This document shows positions 59,225 to 64,000 of a stretch of DNA of 64,000 bases, one piece after another (the first letter of the stretch is position 1; each line of letters starts with the position of its first letter). This DNA comes from Salvelinus alpinus (lineage: Eukaryota; Chordata; Actinopteri; Salmoniformes; Salmonidae), in the NCBI RefSeq assembly GCF_045679555.1, contig NC_092120.1, positions 3,969,079 to 4,033,078 on the forward strand, read 5' to 3'. The notes beneath the pieces were generated by a model. The model had not been told where the DNA came from. It was given only the letters and a program-made list of their open reading frames with translations, and searched no databases. The position numbers and the translations under genes are program-made.

Positions 59225-59745
59225 CAAAACATTTGGACTAATGAAAACAGTGGACTAATGAAAACATTTGGACTAATGAAAACAGTGGACTAATGAAAAC
59301 AGTGGACTAATGAAAACAGTGGACTAATGAAAACAGTGGACTAATGAAAACAGTGGACTAATGAAAACAGTGGACTAATGAAAACAGTGGACTAATGAAA
59401 ACATTTGGACTAATGAAAACATTTGGACTAATGAAAACATTTGGACTAATGAAAACATTTGGACTAATGAAAACAGTGGACTAATGAAAACAGTGGACTA
59501 ATGAAAACAGTGGACTAACGAAAACATTTGGACTAACGAAAACATTTGGACTAACGAAAACATTTGGACTAATGAAAACAGTGGACTAACGAAAACAGTG
59601 GACTAACGAAAACAGTGGACTAACGAAAACAGTGGACTAACGAAAACAGTGGACTAACGAAAACAGTGGACTAATGAAAACAGTGGACTAACGAAAACAG
59701 TGGACTAACGAAAACAGTGGACTAATGAAAACAGTGGACTAACGG
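59225..59745. repeat. 17/18-bp minisatellite, about 30 copies
   Basis: Unit GGACTAATGAAAACAGT or GGACTAATGAAAACATTT, with ATGA/ACGA variants grouped in blocks. Confidence 0.96.
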
Positions 59746-60279
59746 GAGAAAAAAAATCAAAAGAGCTTGTGTCTACGGGTCTGGAAAACTACCACAGCAC
59801 TCAACGTTTTAAATCTATATTCTCTCTTTACATTTTAGTCAGTGGGTTTGCGTGAGGACAACCATCTTGTGAAACAATGGAATCCCATTTTGGATGAAAC
59901 AACAGCTGGTAGGAACTTGATGGATAACCATGATCCACCGTATTGCATTAGCGCCCCACCCACCTTTTGGCATGCCTCTGATTAGCTATGGTAGATAGAT
60001 GTCTGCTAAGCTCAAGACAGCTAAGAACAACTGAGCACACATAATATACAAAATACCCGACGGTCATCAATGAATCATCCATGTAGTCATAGTTAGGTAA
60101 AGTCTATCTAACCCTGATTCAATAGGATTGCAGTGTATGTCAATCCGTATTGATAGCCCTGGTCTAGCATTCACCTGCATACAACCCAGTGTTGAAATAA
60201 CTTCAAAACGGCAAATGTATATAATAGCTGCATATAAAAGCGCAATCTATCTAGACATGCTGGCTAGTTAGTTTGTGCA

Positions 60280-60620
60280 CTCACCTATATTTTTGCTGGC
60301 TAGCAGCCTCCCTACAGTTGGTAGCGAGCCAGAGGTTGTAGGGGGCTAACGTTACTTCCTCGCCTCTCTCTACTTCGATGACACGGGTTATCGTCCTCAA
60401 CCGGCCCCTTTCTATTTATTCTTCAACGGTAGGTCTATCTGTACCCTAAATGGATGTTGTCATCACCCTTTCCCTGTCTATTTTCAAAGGAATGTGAGAT
60501 TTCTGTCTGGCTAATCAGCCAGCTAACTTTTCCTCCTAAACTGTACTTCCGGTTACAGCCTCCGAATTTTTCTTTGTCGTGAGCGAGCGGGAATCTATCA
60601 AAAGCTGTAAAAGTGTAAAT
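60280..60620. promoter_or_regulatory. Promoter-like patch of unknown gene
   Basis: More CpGs than its surroundings. ACTTCCGG at 60545-60552 is an ETS site, and a minus-strand donor AATATAG|GTGAGTGC lies near 60289. It may be a first exon of a minus-strand transcript, possibly an alternative zyx start, but no coding exon confirms it. Confidence 0.25.
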
Positions 60621-61029
60621 GCGCCCTTTGCACAAGGACTGCTCAGTGGACTAAAAAGCGGAACATCCGCCCCGGTAGATGAGTAATAATCGTACCAGGC
60701 ACTTTGCTATTGTTCTTTCATACATCTTCTTAACTGTTGAAACTCTGCAATGCACCAAAACTATATATCACATAATCTGATTATAGCGTTGCTTAGACCG
60801 AAATGATAAGGCTACAAAATATTTAATAACTCATAATCAGTGTAAAATCTGTTCTTACCTATGTGTGCAGTTGGGAGAGCAAACTATTACCCTCCCTACA
60901 GTATCTCTCTTCCTTCTCCTTTTCCCTAGCTGTAGATCCAAACCCACACAGAAAGTGTGTTTGTTAATAACTTTCCTCTACCCCTCTCTCTCAGTTCCCC
61001 TACAGCTGTTAGACCCTCCCCCTCTCTCC

Positions 61030-61110
61030 TCCCCACTCTCTCTCTCTCTCTCTCTCCTCCCCTCTCTCTCTCCTCCCCACTCTCTCTATCTCTCTCTCTC
61101 TCCTCCCCCT
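61030..61110. repeat. (CT)n-rich simple repeat
   Basis: CTCTCTCTC tracts broken by CTCCCC; low complexity. A similar pyrimidine-rich stretch lies at about 63270-63480. Confidence 0.9.
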
Positions 61111-61774
61111 CTCCATGGAAAAGGAATGACACCATCCTTCCTAACAAGTTCTTTCTCGTTGGACTTTCTCTCAGGATGTGTATATTACTATGTCAACACC
61201 ACATCTCTCTCTTTCTCATTGTGTTTGTTCATAAACTGCTGTAAGGCAGTAGCCCCTGTCTTTCCTCTCTGTTTCTCCCTGTCTCACTCTCTCTCTGGAT
61301 TCCTGCAACATTCTTCATTCTATGACATCAACGCTGCCTGCCTTTCCTTGTAAGGTCAGAGAGAGAGGGAATGAGAGAGAGGGAGGGGAGAGATACTGGA
61401 GGCTTGATTAGGTACAGACACTAAAATGGTTGGGGGACACAAGGGAAAGAGAAAGGCCACATGGTGCTGTTGCCCTCGCTGTAAGACCTGCTCCTGTCCA
61501 GGTGTAAAAGGCATTTCCATGCAGTTTGGTTCAGGTATCAAATACACACATATCTATTACTTCCTTGGCACTGAACATACAGGAGTGTAATGAAAAATAA
61601 AGTAATACATTGCTGTGGCTCTGTTACTCAGTTTGATTGAGTGAAAAAAGCACAAAAAAAGGACATGGTACCTCATAGACCCTAACTGTTCCTACTGACA
61701 TGAGGATGTGAGCCTAACCCTAACCTACACACACGTTATGTTTTCTATCCTCGTGGGGACCTAAAATTAATTTT

Positions 61775-62190
61775 CATTCAAAATCCTTTTTCCCTAACCA
61801 TAAACCTTAACCCATAACCCAAACCCTAAACCTAATCACTAACCCCTTACCCAAACCCTAACCCTAAACCTAACCACTAACCACTTACCCAAACCCTATC
61901 CCTAACCCTAAACATAACCACTAACCACTAACCCCATACCCAAACCTAACTCCTAAACCTAACCACTAACCCCTTACCCAAACCTAACTCCTAAACCTAA
62001 CCACTAACCCCTTACCCAAACCTAACTCCTAAACCTAACCACTAACCCCTTACCCAAACCTAACTCCTAAACCTAACCACTAACCCCTTACCCAAACCTA
62101 ACTCCTAAACCTAACCACTAACCCCTTACCCAAACCTAACTCCTAAACCTAACCACTAACCCCTTAACCAAACCCTAAACCTAACTCCTA
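61775..62190. repeat. Telomere-like CCCTAA-variant minisatellite
   Basis: Degenerate CCCTAA/CCTAAC words turning into a regular unit of about 35 bases (AACCTAACTCCTAAACCTAA...). Sequences CCTCGTGGGGACC at the left and GTCCTCATGGGGAC on the right flank it, so the array seems to sit inside a larger interspersed element. Confidence 0.85.
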
Positions 62191-62659
62191 AGCTTAAAAT
62201 AGCCTTTGTCCTCATGGGGACGTGGGAAATGTCCCCATAAGGGAGACTACCTTGTTTTACTGTCCTCATGGGGGATTTTAGATCCCCACAAGAAGAACCA
62301 ACACACACACACACCTTTTGACCTCGCCTTCCAGCGTCTTAGTTATCGTGCTCTCAGGTGTGTTTTACAGCTGGTACAGGGAGGCGTTGTACACCTTATA
62401 GTAGTTCATTGTTCTGTTATCACCGATGTGCTCTTTGCTGTCTGTCACACACTAGGGGGTAGGTGGTTTTATTCTCTTTTAGCCCACAATAGCGCAAATC
62501 TTCCAAGAATCCAGTGTGACAAGTCAACAAGCAACACTTTAACTTGTGTTATTTTATATAGTAGTATGTGGCGGGATGATAATGTATGCTGTTCTGTTAT
62601 ACATTGTAGTGTTCTGTTGTGTTGTGTAACCCACCACTCTTAGGGCTAATCCATGAACC

Positions 62660-62745
62660 AGAGGGTGTGGTCATGGGGATCCTTGGGGTGTGGTCATGGG
62701 GATCCTTGGGGTGTGGTCATGGGGATCCTTGGGGTGTGGTCATGG
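62660..62745. repeat. 22-bp repeat, four copies
   Basis: Unit GGTGTGGTCATGGGGATCCT plus TG, identical in four tandem copies. Confidence 0.9.
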
Positions 62746-63589
62746 GATTGCTTATTGTCCCTTATGGAAACTTTCCAGGCCCTCCCCACTTCCATTAGGA
62801 AAATAATGCAGTTTTTCCATACATAGCGTTCCACCGGTGCAGGCCTGAGAAATCTGTCCCTCCCAGCGTATCACTAGATGGTCATGCCAGAAAGAAGCAC
62901 GTGAGCTATTTGATCGTTATCTAAGGTTAGGGACGGGTCATGAAATCATGTTTGTAGTTATACACCGCTAGCCATACTCTCCAGCATGGCTAGATAGAGA
63001 CACCCTGGCCTCATGTGTAGTTTTGTTTTTCTTACCATGTGACCTGACCAGGAACAATTCCTATTGCCTATATGTAGGCCCCAGTTTCTCTAGGTCAGAA
63101 ATATCTCTGGGCTTACAAGGAGGTTGTAGTTGGAGTCAGGCAATGGTAGGGCAGCTGTGGGGTCCTGTAGCCTGCATGGAGGTGAGGCTAAAACCACAGA
63201 AGAGTGTCAGAATCACAGCCAGACAGGCTGGAATGTCGCCAAACCCCGGAATGAACAGTCCGCCCTCTCCCCCTCCTTTTCTTCTCTCTCTTCCCTTCTT
63301 TTTTCTCACACTCACTCTTTTTCCTTCTCACTCTCTCATTCAATTATTACCTCTTTTCCCGAATCTCTATATTCTACCACTTAGTTTCTTTCTTTCTTCC
63401 TCCTTCTCCTTCAATCACTCCTTCTCTTTCCCACCTTCTCCCTCCCTCTACCTCTCTCTCTGCTCCTCCCTCTCTCCCTCCCTTTGTTACATTGAGTCAT
63501 GACCTGTTCATATCTTGGTGCAGAGTTAATATCCTGATCCTGCTCTGCATCCAGGGCTGATTCATGAGGTGATGAAAGAGGTACACACA

Positions 63590-63645
63590 CACGCCAGTGT
63601 GTGTACGTACGTACACGCACGCACGCACGCACGCACACACAGACA
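63590..63645. repeat. Mixed (GTAC)n/(GCAC)n microsatellite
   Basis: GTACGTACGTAC followed by CGCACGCACGCACGCAC and ACACAC. Confidence 0.9.
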
Positions 63646-63807
63646 CTGAACTGAGTGAGGGAGCCAACATTCTATATGACTCAAACACTGTATTTCTACC
63701 TCCCTGGCACAAACACAGACGATCTCAAATTCACCGTAAGTCTACAGAGCCATTTCTATACAATGTTCACTGAACTCTCTGGGATTTCAAAACATCTATA
63801 GTATATG

Positions 63808-64000
63808 CACTACCATTCTAAAGTTTGGGGTCACGTAGAAATGTCCTTGTTTTTGAAAGAAAGGGAGAAAAAATTGTCCATAAAAATAGCATCAAATTGG
63901 TCAGAAATACAGTGTAGACATTGTTAATGTTGTAAATGACTATTGCAGCTGGAAACGGAAGATTGTTTTATGGAATATCTACATAGGCGTACAGAGGCCC
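63808..64000. mobile_element. Tc1-like end of the palindromic family, cut by window edge
   Basis: CACTACCATTCTAAAGTTTGG and onward (ATGTCCTTGTTTTTGAAAG) match the end of the 20184-21377 element. Within the window the order differs: it passes straight to GTTTATGGAATATCT-like sequence of the opposite arm, so an internal deletion is likely. Confidence 0.8.

Larger units (their letters stand above)
55660..63807. other. Gene-poor stretch
   Basis: On both strands I found no exon chain or protein family. Content is the repeats listed separately, poly-C at about 56722, and unassigned AT-rich sequence. Open frames here are low-complexity (CT-rich or repeat-driven). Confidence 0.55.

Noticed and set aside
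60865-61353. 162-codon frame
   Set aside because: Low-complexity CT-rich coding illusion without a recognisable domain.
61775-62190. Chromosome-end telomere
   Set aside because: Motif is degenerate, shifts to a longer unit and is flanked by ordinary interspersed sequence on both sides.

Overview
The window is nuclear DNA from a teleost, almost certainly a salmonid. Genes are split by short GT-AG introns and the non-coding space is packed with degenerate Tc1-like transposons of several families. It also holds L2-clade LINEs with the (TGTAA)n-type tail and many minisatellites and (CA)n tracts. No prokaryotic, CRISPR or plasmid features are present. All calls come from reading the sequence; family comparisons are from memory.

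Host genes, left to right. (1) ncapd2, minus strand, first eight exons only; the gene leaves the window at base 1. (2) ing4, minus, complete, 250 aa. (3) nop2, minus, complete, about 740 aa. (4) An intron-containing linker histone H1 gene, plus strand, 356 aa. (5) emg1, minus, complete, about 238 aa. (6) kel, a Kell-type M13 protein, minus, complete, about 811 aa, with its catalytic motifs eroded. (7) zyx (zyxin), minus, complete, 635 aa. Every gene but the histone runs leftward. ncapd2, ing4, nop2 and emg1 recall human 12p13.31, and kel plus zyx recall human 7q34, so the window joins two human blocks. Condensin, rRNA/ribosome maturation (nop2, emg1) and chromatin (ing4, H1) are mostly housekeeping functions; kel is a surface protein and zyx a focal-adhesion protein. 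I see no operon-like co-function.

Mobile DNA. Eight Tc1-like copies or fragments from at least five families are present; none has an intact transposase. At 49907-55659 a Tc1 copy is split by a nearly full-length L2-clade LINE (50291-54400) with an uninterrupted 979-codon endonuclease/reverse-transcriptase frame. Other insertions include a 352-bp TG...CA solo-LTR-like element beside a kel splice donor, a 357-bp long-TIR MITE with 9-bp target duplications inside a LINE relic, a fold-back element in ing4 and a small hAT-like MITE in emg1.

The most unusual feature is in zyx. Two unrelated minisatellites (45 bp x 9 and 40 bp x about 20) each repeat the end of an exon together with its 5' splice site, giving arrays of near-identical splice donors. 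In the LIM3 array each extra unit would add exactly 15 in-frame residues. A third array (35 bp x about 32) lies just upstream of a possible zyx 5'UTR exon. From 55660 to 64000 I found no protein-coding gene, only repeats and one promoter-like GC-richer patch.
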